From Myxocyprinus asiaticus (taxonomy: Eukaryota; Chordata; Actinopteri; Cypriniformes; Catostomidae), in assembly GCF_019703515.2 (NCBI RefSeq), contig NC_059349.1:22602744-22666743 (forward strand): DNA of 64,000 nt, written 5' to 3'. The notes under the pieces were generated by a model, which was not told where the DNA came from, searched no databases, and saw only the letters and a program-made list of their open reading frames with translations. Position numbers and translations under genes: made by a program. Positions within the stretch are counted from its first letter, which is position 1. Each line of letters opens with the position of its first letter. Below, piece by piece: positions 11,250-21,145 of this stretch.

Positions 11250-12950
11250 CGCGCATGATGATCATAATGAGGTGTTTTCAGAGTATGAGCGGCCGGCTTC
11301 ACACATTAATTTTAAAGCATTCAATATATGCAGATTAGGGCTGTGTCGATACAATCAAATATCGATATATTGCGATACTTTTTCTTATGATATTGTATTG
11401 ACCTTTAGATCCATGTATCGATATTTATATTCAACTATATGTGTATTCATATCATGTAAACACGCAACAAAGTTGGCACATTGTTACTTCCAAATCAATT
11501 AAATCAATTGAAATTGGAATTGATTCGTAATCGAATCAAATTATGATATCGTAATGTATTGCATAAATCGTACCGTGACATGTTGCAATACATATCGTAT
11601 CATAAGGTGCCAGGCAATACCCAGCTCTAATGCAGATTATTTATTTATTCAATTAAATTGCAGCATTTTGTGGTTTAAAGACCACACTATGATATATCTA
11701 GATTTTAATTTGATTGTGCATTCAAACATTCATTTTCAGTCCAAATACGCCGAATTCCTTGAAATTCCGCATTTTATAGCTAATGCCATTTTTATGACTG
11801 GATTTATTTATTGCATCTGTGTTTTCCACACTGCAGAAACCACAGGGCCCTAAGTACACTCCAATCCTTGAATTATTCAAAATGATTCACATCCCGAGGT
11901 GTAAAGGCCACATCACCACGCTACCACCTCAGGGTGTGAATTCATTTTCAAACAAATCAGCAGTCAACCGTCTTCACTGTCTACAGTTTACAACTGAAAT
12001 GTTTTTGTAGTTAACACAACAGCAATGTTGGAATGAAAAAATCATATATTGATCTATAGAAATAGTTGAACTGTCTTGTCGGAAGAAAGCAAAGATAACA
12101 GCAGATGATCAGGGAATGTACCTGACAGGGCTTCAGACATGACAGTCAACCATTGACATTGTTTCCCAATGCACAGCTGCCGGCTGTGACAAAACGATAC
12201 GAATTTGTGTTTTTGACACCTATCCTGAATCCCAATCATTACCTACCGCTTTTGTACATGTAACAAAATTCTTGTTAGGGACACAGTCAAACAGTTTTAT
12301 TATACTAAAATATTTTCCAGGACAAATAAATATTTTCCTGGACATTTAGGCATTTTTCTCATTTTCCATTACTTTTCCATGACAAAATTTCAGGTTTTCC
12401 AGGATGTGCGGGTACAATTTTTTGTACAAAACAAACCCAGATGAGACTAGTGATAAGTCGCATTCACACGACCCACTGGAGTCACATCAGAATTTCCCCC
12501 GTGTCACGATCCAGATAATTCGGATGAAGTTTCATTACGTGGATAGTGCCAGTGCTAAAAGTAAAACAAGGCATTCTCTGCAAGCGCTTTTCATGTGGAG
12601 TTCAAAGCAGCAAATCATGTAAATGCAGTTTCACGAATGCTGTAGCAAAGTGGAAAGCCACTATTAATATTGAGGAGGATGAAGGTTTAAGGGATTTAAT
12701 GCCCATTGCAATAAAAGCGCAAACTACTGGGACTAGATATTTCCATTTGTTAACCTTTCACTTAGACTTTTTAGTGCATTTCTCCTTGATAATGTGGTAT
12801 ACTTTGTTTGGAAAATGTTAATAAAACATCATTGTTGCATACTGTTTTGTTTTATTTCTAAAAAGGAACTAAATGCGATGAATCTGTGATAAATTATTAA
12901 AAAAAATATGTGATTAATCATGATTAAATATTTTAATCAACTGACAGCAC
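10380..12950 (-). mobile_element. Non-autonomous hAT-like element, reverse copy of the 43.3-kb family, interrupted
   Basis: Blocks at 10,385-10,530 (TTTTTCTTAATGCCGATTAAC, GGGCGGAACCTTTG) and at 12,540-12,950 match, in reverse orientation, 44,110-44,250 and 43,290-43,790. The right edge (ATTTTAATCAACTGACAG) has the GATTAAT-rich terminal signature of this family. The intervening 2 kb (about 10,560-12,480) is other sequence, so this is an old copy split by later insertions. The exact edges are uncertain. Confidence 0.5.
11336..11629. mobile_element. Short non-autonomous hAT element (MITE-like) with perfect 8-bp TSD
   Basis: Starts TAGGGCTG and ends CAGCTCTA (inverted, one mismatch). It is flanked by the perfect 8-bp duplication ATGCAGAT at 11,328-11,335 and 11,630-11,637. 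The 294-bp body consists of TATCGATA-type motifs with no coding capacity. Size, termini and duplication length identify a hAT-derived miniature element. Confidence 0.85.
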
Positions 12951-14030
12951 AAATTTATTTATATCTGCATATGTCCATAAGAAAGTTATTCTAAGACCAA
13001 TAAGATTGTTGTAAGATATTTTTTTAATACAAACATTTAAAGAAATTTACATAATTCAATATACAGACAGACAGATAAAATGACCGTAACAGTCCCATAT
13101 TTAAAAAGGTTACTGGCCTACATTGCCTAATTTATCCTTCACCCTCTTGTCTTCAACTGTTAATGACATGAATGAGAATGAATGATTTGGATAAGTTACT
13201 TAAAATGCTGTGTAATAAATGGCAAGAGTGGCCAGAAAAATAAAGCGGGGGAAAAAAGGAGATGTCTTAGTTTATTTAGAATATTCCGTTTACCAAAGAT
13301 TGTAATTTATCACAGTTTTAAATTGCAAAAAAAAAAAAAATTAATAAAAAAAAACACAAAGATTGTAGACATGTTTGCTCTATGGAAAGTGTAAACCTCT
13401 TTTTCATAATAAAGGCTTTCTTAATTGGAAAATGCATGTAATGAGTCTAACACTAATTATAAAAATGTGATTTGAATAATGCTTCTTTGCAGTTTGTATT
13501 GAATTTTGTATCATATAAAGATATTTGTGGGCATTCTGTAGGTGGAATCCATGTGCTCATTCATGTGTGCAGAATTTTCAGATGATCTGCGATTTATTAA
13601 ATTGTAATGAATTTAGGAACAATACTGATGTTTGATACATCATTCGTAGGAACATTTAGGAAATTATATCTTTATAAATGAGGCCCCTCATGTGATGGCG
13701 TCCACACTAGACATCTTAACTAGCAAGATTACTCTAATCAACCAGCCAGGAAATCAGTAAAACCATGCTTCACCAACAAAAACAAAAAAAACATACCAAT
13801 TACATTTTAGTAATGAACAGCATGGTGATGCTAGTCTACTATCTAGATTAGCTCCACATTAGCACAAGCCAGCATAGACCAGCCAGGAAATTCATTCTGC
13901 ATATGCAGGTCTTTTTAGCAGCGTACATTTTATCAGTGAAGATTAGGAAGTTGCTGGATTCAAAAAGAGAGTTTAATGAAAGGCATTTGTAACATCTACT
14001 ATGTTTGTGCATAGGTTAGGCTGCTCATAC

Positions 14031-14151
14031 CTTCATATGCGGCTCCGGCGATATCAACGATGTTGGTGACATTGGGTGTGAGCTTGGCAAAGAAGGGGAT
14101 GGTGGTGGCCTGTCGGACCCAGCGGCAGATGTTCCGCACCATCTCAGGGTC
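14031..14151 (-). CDS. dpyd: dpyd coding exon equivalent to human exon 17
   Basis: A 121-bp exon on the minus strand, preceded by CCATTCTAG (acceptor, 14,152-14,160) and followed by GTATGAG (donor, 14,024-14,030). It begins in phase 0 directly after the CGQ end of the exon at 38,884 and reads [15 protein letters not shown], then [17 protein letters not shown], ending AAYE plus one base. The Lys of FFAK corresponds to K709 of mammalian DPD, an FMN ligand in the (beta/alpha)8 barrel. The length matches human c.2059-2179 as I recall it. Differences from the human protein are conservative, and there is no frameshift or stop. Confidence 0.96.
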
Positions 14152-17100
14152 CTAGAATGGTGGTCAAGACTCATTACAGGGTTCTGCAGATCATGTATAT
14201 TTATGGTATTCATTCTGTAAATTTTTGTCACTTCCTGCTATTAAAGGTGATGAGTGTAATTTTCTCTTATCCTTGATTAATACGCAGAGACAGCATTAAA
14301 TAAGCAATCTGAAGGCTGATTCCCTCGAAAAGTGGCTCTGTGGCGCTATTAAAACATTGCTGTTTATTTGAGCATTCCGGCCAACCTGAAATAGCAAAAT
14401 TGGCTCATTCAGTTGCGTGAGTTTGGGGTAGGACTATCTGTTTGGAAAGACAATGATAGATGAAGAAAGTACTCATGAAACCTGTTTGAAAACAGCGACT
14501 GTTTTTGCAATTCCGTTTGGCGATGGTAGTGGCTCAGAAATTACACACTTCATCTTTAATTTTGGGGGCCAGTGGCCATGTCTGGTCACAAGACCGGCTA
14601 TCAAACCCAACAACAAAGGTAAAATGGGACATTTGAGATGTGCCTCTTGTTCATCCCTATTCATCTGCTGGTCTATTTTCAAAAACAAGACTACCGGTAC
14701 CCTAAATATTCTCCATGCACTGACCACAGAGCACAGAGGCAATGTACAAAATGTGTTTTCTTTCTATCTTGCTTCTTTTATTCTAAAACACATACAGTCT
14801 CTCTTTTTGTTGCCCACACATACAGATACACACCAAGGACTCAAATGGTTTAGCGATTCCCTCATGAAATCTCTCAGATGTGGCCAGGGAGGAAAATGCT
14901 GTTGTGTCTGAACATGTCGTCTGAAACACATCACTGCCTTCATGGTGCTTTTTTACTTCTGTGAATGCCTTTTCCCACTCCCTTCCCCCAGCCTTCTTTC
15001 TATGCTTCTCATTCTCTGTCTCTCATCCCCCTCTCATTGAGGATACAGCAAAAATCACGTATAGTCTATTGTACCGTATGTACACCGTTTTTGGTAGAGG
15101 TGGGGAAAAAGCAATATTTAAAAGTGTGATATTTTAACTCATGATACTGCATCAATGTTCAAATTTCATCAAATAATTTATATTGTTAGTTATGTTTTTT
15201 TAAAACAAGTTAAGCTCATTCGACTGTATTTGTGGCATAATATTGATTACCACAAAAAATTATTTTTACTCATAAAAACGACAATTTAAACAAACTTTAC
15301 AGCTCAGATAATACATGAGTTTTATTAGAAGAATTAATATAAGTGCTTTTATTAAATAATAAGCTTCACATTTCTGCCTTTAAACTCTCAAAGGCAAATT
15401 GGTCCCATTCACTTCTATTGTAAGTGTCTCACTGTAACCTTGATTTTTGCTTATTTTAAAGAAAATGAAAATACATTTTGTGGTAATCAACATTATGCTA
15501 CAAAATCTGTCGATTGAGCTTAACTTGTATTGAACCCAGAGTATTCCTTTTATATTTTTGGGGAAAAAAAACTTTTTTTTTTCAAACTTTGAAAAAGCTA
15601 AGAATGTGGAACCACTGTACACTGTTCTCTCACATTGTGTTTGTGTACAGACACTGACGTTTCTATGTTCTACGCTACTTCTATGTCTCTACGATGAAGT
15701 AAAGCAGTAAGTTCAGCACTTCTTGCACAAAATACTGAAGTCCAATGAAGATGTATGAGAAAATCACAATATATGTGCACTAACATCACTAAACAATCAA
15801 ATATTATTGTATTGCTGCAACCCAGATATCTGTAGTATATAATATTGCATTGCCAGGTCCTTGCTGATTCACTTTCTTTTAGTAGATACACAAAAATGTT
15901 CCCTTAATCAGCAGGAACAAGTCAGATGCCAAATATGCCATGTCTTTTTAGTTTCTTGTATAAAAAAATAAAAATAAAAATAAATAAATAAATAAATAAA
16001 TACAACAATGAAACAAATACAGCTCGAGTCCCTCAGAACTTTTGAAGGAAAGAAAATAACACATCTCTTGCAACATCTGCAGCAGAATAAAGTATGTTTT
16101 TTAGCAAAGCTGTATCTCCTTCTCTGGTTGAGCTGTGGTTCTGAAAAGCATCGTGATGGCAGCTCTCCAAATCACTGGCATTCATAATGAATTAAATTTG
16201 AATGGCGCACATCTTGAGAGTAGCGCAAAATGTCATAACTCAGAGATACGGCTGAGAGGTGCCAAATGGAAATGTGATGTGCCTCTGTCGTACCAGGCTC
16301 CGGGCTCTGTAGACATCTGTTGAAAATGTGATGCTTCGGGGCATTTCTGTTTTCCTCTGAATATGAGCGTGTTTGTTCATAACATGTGTGGGCCCATAAA
16401 ACATCATTTATGTTTGTTTGTTTTTTTTGGGGGGGGCGGGGGGGTATCAGAGTGAGTGAAAAGAAAGGGATAAGCACAAAGCACCAAACAATGAGATGGA
16501 GATGAGTCGCTTTTGAGGAAAATCGCTTTTGTCTAACTTGTTGTAGCCCATCATGTTTGATTGAAATGCAGCTTCTGTGCAACTCTGTGTAATCATTGCA
16601 CAAGAAAGTTTATTGTGGATTTTACCCTTGAGGTATTGTTCCTGACTCAAGATTATTCAGTCTGAACTAGGCATGGGCCATGATGGTCGGCCAGTTATCT
16701 AACAACCAACTAGTCAGTTAGTTCGGTCAACTAGTTTATCTTAATTTTTTGTTAAGGCTCGGTCACATTTACCTTTGCATTGTGAAATTCCATAGGCGAA
16801 GAAGGTTTAGGTTGATGTTACTGTAAGTAATTCTGGGTGACAGAGTACATCAAATCAATATAATCACCATGATTTTGCTGGCGATATAAAATTAAGCAAT
16901 ATTGTGACTATAATGATAATTCGATTTTTATTTAGCCACTACGTTTCCAAAAAAGCCTGTTATTAGACTGATTTCATAATTCTTCAGGACTTCACAATTA
17001 ATCAAATAATATCAAAATTGTGATCTGGTCATATGTGATTATTAAACCACAAAAGGCTGACATTTTTTTAAATTAATACATGGTTTGTGGGCACGTTAGA

Positions 17101-17383
17101 GTGACTAGGTGACATGCTGTTCTGTGTGCATGCACTCATAATACACTGCTTTAGGTCACACATATTTTGGAAGCAAAGTGCTGCAGGTTTACACATTCGC
17201 AATATTCCAAACATTTGTTACAACTAAAAGTTATCATACAAACCTAAAACAGTGTCACAGAAAAGATGACAGCGTTTCACCAGATTTGTACTGAGGAACA
17301 TTGTAAACTGTCAAATATACACAGTACTTTCAATTTTCTGCCAAAATATAAGCTCCAGGTGAAGGTGATGTTAATCTGGAGAA

Positions 17384-17385
<2 letters not shown>
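14152..17385 (-). other. dpyd: dpyd intron (between exons 16 and 17), proximal part, no gene
   Basis: No credible gene. It contains a dispersed repeat at about 15,100-15,870 (separate entry), an (AAAT)n stretch at 15,960-16,000, a G-rich run at 16,428-16,443, and a hAT-like stretch at about 16,660-17,200. The left edge of that stretch (GGCATGGGCCATGATGGTCG and AACTAGTCAGTTAG) resembles the complement of 44,870-44,935. The block TGTGATTATTAAACCACAAAAGGCTG at 17,033-17,058 also occurs, diverged, at about 11,117 and 24,280. Confidence 0.55.
15100..15870. repeat. Dispersed repeat shared with 58,840-59,440 and 38,045-38,200
   Basis: The segment from GATATTTTAACTCATGATACTG to CCAGGTCCTTGCTGATTC is repeated in the same order and orientation at about 58,880-59,425 (GATATTTTACCTTGTGATACTG ... 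TAGGTCCCTGCTGATTC). Inside it, 15,420-15,545 matches the complement of 38,045-38,195 (GGGTTCAATACAAGTTAAGC, ATAATGTTGATTACCAC). That second block is a widespread cyprinid repeat. Confidence 0.65.
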
Positions 17386-17463
<78 letters not shown>

Positions 17464-17466
17464 ATA
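17386..17466. repeat. (TA)n microsatellite
   Basis: About 80 bp of TA with a few CA interruptions at its right edge. Confidence 0.95.
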
Positions 17467-17468
17467 CA

Positions 17469-18570
17469 CACTGGTGGCCAAAAGTTTGGAATAATGTACA
17501 GATTTTGCTCTTATGGAAAGAAATTGGTACTTTTATTCACCAAAGTGGCATGCAACTGATCACAATGTATAGTCAGGACATTAATAACATGAAAAATTAC
17601 TATTACAATTTGAAAAAAAAATTAAAAAACGTTCAGAACTTCTTAAACTACTTCAAAGAGTTCTCATAAAAAAATCCTCCATGTGCAGCAATGACAGCTT
17701 TGCAGATCCTTGGCATTCTAGCTGTCAGTTTGTCCAGATACTCAGGTGACATTTCACCCCACACTTCCTGTAGCACTTGCCATAGATGTGGCTGTCTTGT
17801 CGGGCACTTCTTACGCACCTTACAGTCTAGCTGATCCCACAAAAGCTCAATGGGGTTAAGATCCATAACACTCTTTTCCAATTATCTGTTGTGCAATGTC
17901 TGTGTTTCTTTGCCCATTCTAACCTTTTCTTTTTGTTTTTCTGTTTCAAAAGTGGCTATTTCTTTGCAATTCTTCCCATAAGGCCTGCACCCCTGAGTCT
18001 TCTCTTTACTGTTGTACATGAAACTGGTGTTGAGCGGGTAGAATTCAATGAAGCTGTCAGCTTAGGACATGTGAGGCGTCTATTTCTCAAACTAGAGACT
18101 CTGATGTACTTATCCTCTTGTTTAGTTGTACATCTGGGCTTCCACATCTCTTTCTGTCCTTGTTAGAGCCAGTTGTCCTTTGTCTTTGAAGACTGTAGTG
18201 TACACCTTTGTATGAAATCTTCAGTTTTTTGGCAATTTCAAGCATTGTATAGCCTTCATTCCTCAAAACAATGATTGACTGACGAGTTTCTAGAGAAAGC
18301 TGTTTGACCTAGTCTATTGCATACTGTGGCAACTCAAAAACAAACACAAAGACAATGTTAAGCTTCATTTAACGGACCAAATAGCTTTCAGCAGTGTTTG
18401 ATGTAATGGCAAGTGATTTTCTAGGACCAATTTAGCAATTTAGCATGATTACTCAAGGATAAGGTGTTGGAGTGATGGCTGCTGTAAATGAGGCCTTTCT
18501 AGATTTGATCAAAAATGACTTTTTTCAAATAGTGATGGTGCTGTTTTTTACATCAGTAATGTCCTGATGC
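17469..18570 (-). mobile_element. Tc1-like element with catalytic core deleted, minus strand
   Basis: The terminus at 17,469 (CTGGTGGCCAAAAGTTTGGA) is the inverted repeat of a familiar fish Tc1 family. The other end fades into the TA tract at 18,574. Transposase fragments lie inside in reverse orientation. The right inverted repeat is not recognisable, so the copy is truncated there. Confidence 0.8.
17645..18330 (-). pseudogene. Tc1-like transposase remnant, core deleted
   Basis: Reading from 18,330 down, the helix-turn-helix region is at about 18,160-18,300 and a second DNA-binding segment with TVKRRLRGAGLMGR is at 17,956-18,040. The sequence then jumps near 17,880 to DLNPIELLWDQLDCKVRKKC, which contains the third catalytic residue (Glu), and on to the C-terminus KAVIAAHGGFF at 17,648. 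The roughly 100 residues with the first two Asp residues are absent, so this copy could at most bind DNA. Confidence 0.78.

Positions 18571-18573
<3 letters not shown>

Positions 18574-18633
<60 letters not shown>
18574..18633. repeat. (TA)n microsatellite
   Basis: Sixty bases of pure TA between two Tc1 remnants. Confidence 0.95.
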
Positions 18634-18636
<3 letters not shown>

Positions 18637-18639
18637 GAG

Positions 18640-18801
18640 ACTGTTGTGTGTGAAATTCCCAGGAGATCAGCAGTTACAGAAATACTCACACCGTCTAGCA
18701 CCAACAATCATCCATGCGATTATCTAATCAACCAATCGTGTGGCAGCAGTGCAGTGCATAAAATCATACAGATAAAGGTCAGGAGCTTCAGTTAATGCTC
18801 A
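18640..18801. mobile_element. Tc1-like fragment A, left part, with an inverted piece
   Basis: Sequence 18,700-18,801 (AATCGTGTGGCAGCAGTG, GGTCAGGAGCTTCAGTTAAT) is the 5' leader of a Tc1 family also seen at 40,143-40,526. Bases 18,640-18,700 are the reverse complement of the segment at about 20,780-20,835, so the copy contains an inverted piece. It continues at 20,697 after the LTR insertion. Confidence 0.72.
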
Positions 18802-19149
18802 TGTCATGATTCACTGTTGTTTGCCTTGTGTTTCACAACTGTCAACGGTTCCTTCCAGATCGTTACAGAACAACTGACTGCAAAAATGGATCTAGCAGCG
18901 TACTTCGTACAGTTGAGCCAGGCGGACTTATCAATAAGAGAGTTCTCCCATTTCTTCTCCACCGTTGCCATTCGCACAGGTTTTGATGATGATACCCTAA
19001 TATCCATCTACTGAATCGTACTAACAACACGCCGGTGGAGGGAATTGCCGGAGTCCGGAGATTGCACTTGGGAGGAATATGTGAGGCTAATCTTAGAGAC
19101 ACTCGCTGCAGAGGATCCTCCTCTTTCAATCCTGGTTTCGGCTTCCGAG

Positions 19150-19480
19150 TTTTCCACACCTGAGTCTGCTCCATGCCATGTCACATCCATGCCTCAGCCT
19201 GCTCCATGCCCTGTCACATCCAAACCTCAGCCTGCTCCATGCCATGTCACAGCCATGCCTCAGCCTGCTCCATACCATGTCACAGCCATGCCTCAGCCTG
19301 CTCCATACCATGTCACAGCCATGCCTCAGCCTGCTCCATGCCATGTCACAGCAACGCCTCAGCCTGCTCCATACCATGTCACAGCCAAACCACAGCCTGC
19401 TCCATGCCATGTCACAGCCACGTCTGAGTCTGCTCCACATCATGTCACAGCCACGTCTGAGTCTGTTCCACACCATGTCA
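19150..19480 (+). repeat. 33-bp coding minisatellite
   Basis: About ten copies of a 33-bp unit encoding an 11-residue repeat (HVTAMPQPAPY and variants). Copies vary by single substitutions, which include Cys/Tyr and Met/Thr/Lys exchanges. Confidence 0.9.
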
Positions 19481-19729
19481 TAGTCAAATCTGAGTTGGCT
19501 CCACGCCATGCCACAGTCCAGCCTTCCACGACTCATTACTTGAAGGCCTTCAGGCCTTTGTCTCCAAGTTGAATTATCCGCCACTGATATCGGTGCATAG
19601 GGCTACGAAGACCCTTCCCCACAAATTGTCAGTGCCCTTGCCTGCCTCGTCCGTCCCAGAGCCCACGTTACCTATGTCGGCCTCCCAGAGGAGGAGGAGG
19701 AGAAAGGCTTTCGTTTCAAAGTCTCTGCC

Positions 19730-20140
19730 CACGTACACGACCACAAAGGTCGTCTCCGAGTCTCTGCCCATGTACACGACCACGGAGGTCATTTCCAAGT
19801 CTCTGCCCATGTACACGACCACAGAGGCCGTCTCCGAGTCTCTTCCCATGTACACAACCACAGAGATCGTTCCCGAGTCTCAGTCCATGCCCATGACTAC
19901 AGAGGTCGTTTCCAAGTCTCTGTCTATCCACGACCACAGAGGTCGTTCCCGAGTCTCAGTCCATGCCCACAACCAGAGAGGTCGTACCCGAGTCTCTGTC
20001 TATGGCCACGACCACAGAGGTCGTCCCCGAATCTCAGTCCATGCCCACGACCACAGAGGTCGCTCCCGAGACTCTGTCTATGCTCACGACCACAGAGGTC
20101 GCTCCCGAGACTCTGCTCATTTTCACGACCACTGAGGTAA
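19730..20140 (+). repeat. 39-bp coding minisatellite
   Basis: About eleven copies of a 39-bp unit encoding a 13-residue repeat (MYTTTEVVSESLP and variants). A frameshift lies near 19,930. The homologous array in copy B also has eleven units. Confidence 0.88.
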
Positions 20141-20696
20141 TTTCCCAGTCATCCTGGACTCTTAGCCTCGAGCCGGCCATGGCTCTGCCTTCTACTGTTT
20201 CGCGCTACGAGCCTGCCACGGCTCCGCCTTCCACGGCTTTACCCTTCAACACTGCCAGGGCTCCGCCTTCTATGGCTCCACCCCTCGAGCCTCCCATAGC
20301 TCCGCCTTCCATGGCTTCAACTCCTAAAGCCTCCCACGGCTCCGCCTTCTACAGCTCTGCCCCTTGAGCCTCCCACGGCTCCGCCTTCTACGGCTTCACT
20401 CCTCGAGCTTGCCACGGCTTCGCCCCTCGAGCCTCCCACGGCTCCACCTTCCACGGCTTCACCCTTCAAGCCTGCCACGGCTCCAGTCTCTAATCTGTGG
20501 CTGCCTCCCAGGCCTCCTGACTCTATCTTGACCCTGTGGCCGCCACCCAGGCCTCCTGATCCTGTTTCAGCCCTGTGGCCACCAACTAGGCCTCCGGATC
20601 CAGTCCCTACCCTGAGGTGGTCTTCTGGGTCTCCTGGTTGTCCGCCTGATATACTCTGGTCTCCTGGGCCTTCTGGCCATCCACCAGATCATTACA

Positions 20697-21145
20697 GTTC
20701 ACATCAACCATCAGTATGGGGAAAAAAATTTGATCTCAGTGATTTGGACCGTGGCATAATTGTTGGTGCCAGATGGACTGGTTTGAATATTTCTGTAACT
20801 GCTGATTTCCTGGGATTTTCACACACAACAGTCTCTAGAATTTACTCCGAATGGTGCCAAAAACCAAAAAACATCCAGTGAGCAGCAGTTCTGTGGATGG
20901 AAACGCCTTGTTGATGAGAGAGGTCTGCAGAGAATGGCCGGACTGGTTCACACTGACAAAGTCTATGGTAACTCAGATAACACTCTGTACAATTGTGGTG
21001 AGAAGAACAGCATCTCAGAATATATTCTGTGTGATAATAATATTCTGAGATGCGGGTTGGCGCTGTTATGGCGGCACGAGGGGGACCTACACAATATTAG
21101 GCAGGTGGTTTTAATGTTGTGGCTGATTAAAAAAATACTTTTAAG
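20697..21145 (+). mobile_element. Tc1-like fragment A, right part
   Basis: Continues the Tc1 remnant interrupted at 18,801. It begins with GTTCACATCAACCATCAG, then transposase N-terminus coding sequence (ISVTADFLGFSHTTVSRIYSEW at about 20,785-20,850, a helix-turn-helix), then decayed sequence. Bases 21,048-21,130 (CACAATATTAGGCAGGTGGT, TGTGGCTGATT) are the right end of a related Tc1 family. The catalytic core is absent. Confidence 0.72.

Larger units (their letters stand above)
9775..14030 (-). other. dpyd: dpyd intron (between exons 17 and 18), hAT debris
   Basis: An intron of 4,256 bp with GT/AG ends. It holds remnants of a hAT-like family (about 10,380-12,950), a short complete hAT derivative (11,336-11,629), a (CA)n tract (11,213-11,246) and an A-rich tract near 13,328. 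Near 9,840-9,885, about 65-110 bp from the acceptor, GAACAACTGT occurs three times. No other gene is visible. Confidence 0.75.
18802..20696 (+). mobile_element. Gag-only LTR element copy A, inserted in a Tc1 remnant
   Basis: Starts TGTCATGATT at 18,802 and ends ATCATTACA at 20,696. It is bracketed by GCTCA (18,797-18,801) and GTTCA (20,697-20,701), a 5-bp duplication with one difference; the flanks join into continuous Tc1 sequence. A short 5' LTR remnant ends TCGTTACA at 18,867, which aligns with the LTR end TCGTCACA of copy B. The 3' LTR is reduced to its last bases. The interior encodes a gag-like, repeat-rich ORF homologous to copy B at 26,406-28,759. No protease, RT, RNase H or integrase is visible. 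Confidence 0.75.
18886..20700 (+). pseudogene. Gag-like repeat-rich ORF, copy A
   Basis: ATG at 18,886, 19 bp after the LTR remnant. The first 87 residues (MDLAAYFVQLSQADL ... WRELPESGDCTWEEYVRL) are roughly two thirds identical by eye to copy B, with one in-frame TGA at 19,012-19,014. After that come an 11-residue repeat (MPQPAPCHVTA type, 19,150-19,480), a basic run (RRRRRKAF, about 19,686), a 13-residue repeat with a TTTEVV core (19,730-20,140), Pro/Ala-rich sequence, and a tail with PPRPPDP and PPDILWSPG. The frame shifts at about 19,570, near 19,930 and after 20,370. I infer a capsid-like N-terminus from its place after the LTR and from the TW-EYV pattern common in fish Gag fragments. 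No function is established. Confidence 0.62.

Noticed and set aside
14453..14911. A 152-residue open frame on the plus strand
   Set aside because: No recognisable domain, composition typical of AT-rich intron, no splice or promoter context. It lies antisense within the dpyd intron.
19126..19584. A minus-strand open frame of Cys/Trp/Arg repeats
   Set aside because: Antisense reading of the 33-bp minisatellite in LTR copy A.
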